Assembly: GCA_903898335.1 (NCBI GenBank) | Contig: CAIUEV010000123.1 | Location: 1-15,004, forward strand | Direction of reading: 5' to 3' | DNA length: 15,004 nt | Source of the DNA: an uncultured bacterium | Lineage (GTDB): Bacteria > Patescibacteriota > Minisyncoccia > CAIUEV01 | Shown here: in pieces, positions 14,708-15,004 of the stretch | Numbering within the stretch: the stretch's first letter is position 1 | Layout: each line of letters begins with the position of its first letter | The notes under the pieces: model-generated | What the model saw: the letters and a program-made list of their open reading frames with translations, nothing else | Told to the model about the DNA's origin: nothing | The model's database searches: none | Translations under genes and position numbers: made by a program

Positions 14708-14738
14708 AAAAAACACCCTCACAAAAAAGGTGTTTTTT
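14708..14738 (-). terminator. Bidirectional intrinsic terminator of the rRNA transcript
   Basis: AAAAAACACC (14708-14717) and GGTGTTTTTT (14729-14738) form a perfect 10-bp stem around an 11-nt loop. On the minus strand the stem ends in a T-run, so it fits the 3' end of the 23S transcript and insulates the surface-protein gene. The A/T symmetry means it could also stop plus-strand transcription. Confidence 0.85.
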
Positions 14739-14773
14739 ATATTGATTCATCTAATCAAAAATCGCTAGTCAGT

Positions 14774-14827
14774 TTTGTAGGAATTTGACTCGTCGGATTT
14801 ACATCCGGCAAATCCCACTCCTACAAA
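14774..14827 (-). repeat. 54-bp compound imperfect palindrome with GTAG ends (REP-like)
   Basis: The outer arms TTTGTAGGA/TCCTACAAA (9 bp) enclose ATTTG/CAAAT (5 bp) and TCGGAT/ATCCGG (6 bp with one G-U pair) around a 4-nt loop. One 5-nt bulge is present on each side: ACTCG at 14788-14792 and CCCAC at 14814-14818. GTAG occurs inverted at both ends. This layout resembles REP/REPIN elements mobilised by Y1 (RAYT) transposases, which carry GTAG next to bulged hairpins. It lies about 20 nt beyond the 23S 3' end, so it might instead act as an rRNA processing or terminating structure. No second copy is seen in the window. Confidence 0.6.
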
Positions 14828-14844
14828 GCGAAAATACGAAATAA

Positions 14845-15004
14845 AGTAGTTAACGATCATTAGTATTGCTCGGCTGAACACATTGCTGTGCTTACACCTG
14901 CAACCTATCAACCTGATGTTCTCTCAGGAGATCTAGATCTAATCTCGAGGGAGGCTTCACGCTTAGATGCTTTCAGCGTTTATCCCTTCCCGACTTAGCT
15001 ACCC
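14845..15004 (-). rRNA. 23S rRNA, 3' end (partial)
   Basis: The minus strand of the last 160 bases matches the conserved 3' end of bacterial 23S rRNA. It reads GGGTAGCTAAG, then GAAGGGATAAACGCTGAAAG and CATCTAAGCGTGAAGCC, CTCGAGAT, a variable stem, ATAGGTTGCAGGTGTAAGC, and TACTAATGATCGTTAAC near the end. The 3' boundary at 14845 is an estimate, within about 5 nt, from comparison with the E. coli end (...TACTAATGAACCGTGAGGCTTAACC). The gene continues beyond the right edge. No 5S gene follows: only about 107 nt separate the end from the terminator and they hold the palindrome. Confidence 0.93.

Noticed and set aside
14760..14830. Possible tRNA gene beside the 23S gene
   Set aside because: The element folds as one long bulged hairpin of 54 nt, with no cloverleaf arms, anticodon loop or TTC-type loop.
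1..15004. CRISPR array, insertion sequence, integron or prophage genes
   Set aside because: No regularly spaced direct repeats, transposase, integrase or phage structural genes are seen on either strand.

Overview
The window looks like a piece of a Patescibacteria (Candidate Phyla Radiation) genome, probably Parcubacteria-like. The grounds are the moderately AT-rich composition and short A-rich leaders that mostly lack a strong Shine-Dalgarno. Further grounds are the family set: a DUF3048 protein, an FtsA-like actin-fold ATPase, a CPR-style MiaA, a QxxRW glycosyltransferase and a long Cys-rich anchored surface protein. A finer placement is not justified from sequence alone. TGA is used as a real stop (end of the RodZ-like gene), which argues against the TGA-to-Gly lineages (Gracilibacteria and Absconditabacteria).

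Layout. (1) 1-250: the N-terminal part of an unrecognised Gly/Ser-rich protein on the minus strand, running off the window and divergent from the next unit. (2) 348-2568: a Wzx/MurJ-like flippase overlapping a RodZ-like protein (cytoplasmic HTH, one membrane helix, extracytoplasmic beta domain). (3) 2650-2873: a 60-residue Cys-rich protein with the best ribosome binding site in the window, closed by a strong terminator. (4) 2928-10274: polA, then a DUF3048 (YerB-like) membrane protein, dnaN, an ftsA-like gene and miaA, all on the plus strand. The gaps from DUF3048 to miaA are 38, 48 and 14 nt, so those four are probably one transcript. (5) 14647-10275, minus strand: a 917-residue anchored Cys-rich surface protein followed by a membrane polysaccharide-synthase-like glycosyltransferase, whose stop codon directly abuts that of miaA. 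(6) 14708-15004: the 3' end of a 23S rRNA gene (minus strand), then a 54-bp compound palindrome and a bidirectional terminator, with no 5S gene in between.

Functionally the window combines housekeeping genes (repair polymerase, sliding clamp, tRNA modification, division or morphogenesis ATPase, rRNA) with envelope genes (flippase, RodZ-like factor, DUF3048 protein, glycosyltransferase, surface protein). Nothing here amounts to a new multi-gene defence or mobile system. The least explained items are the modular surface protein, the palindrome beside the 23S gene, the small Cys protein, and a polymerase I whose proofreading domain has lost its catalytic residues.
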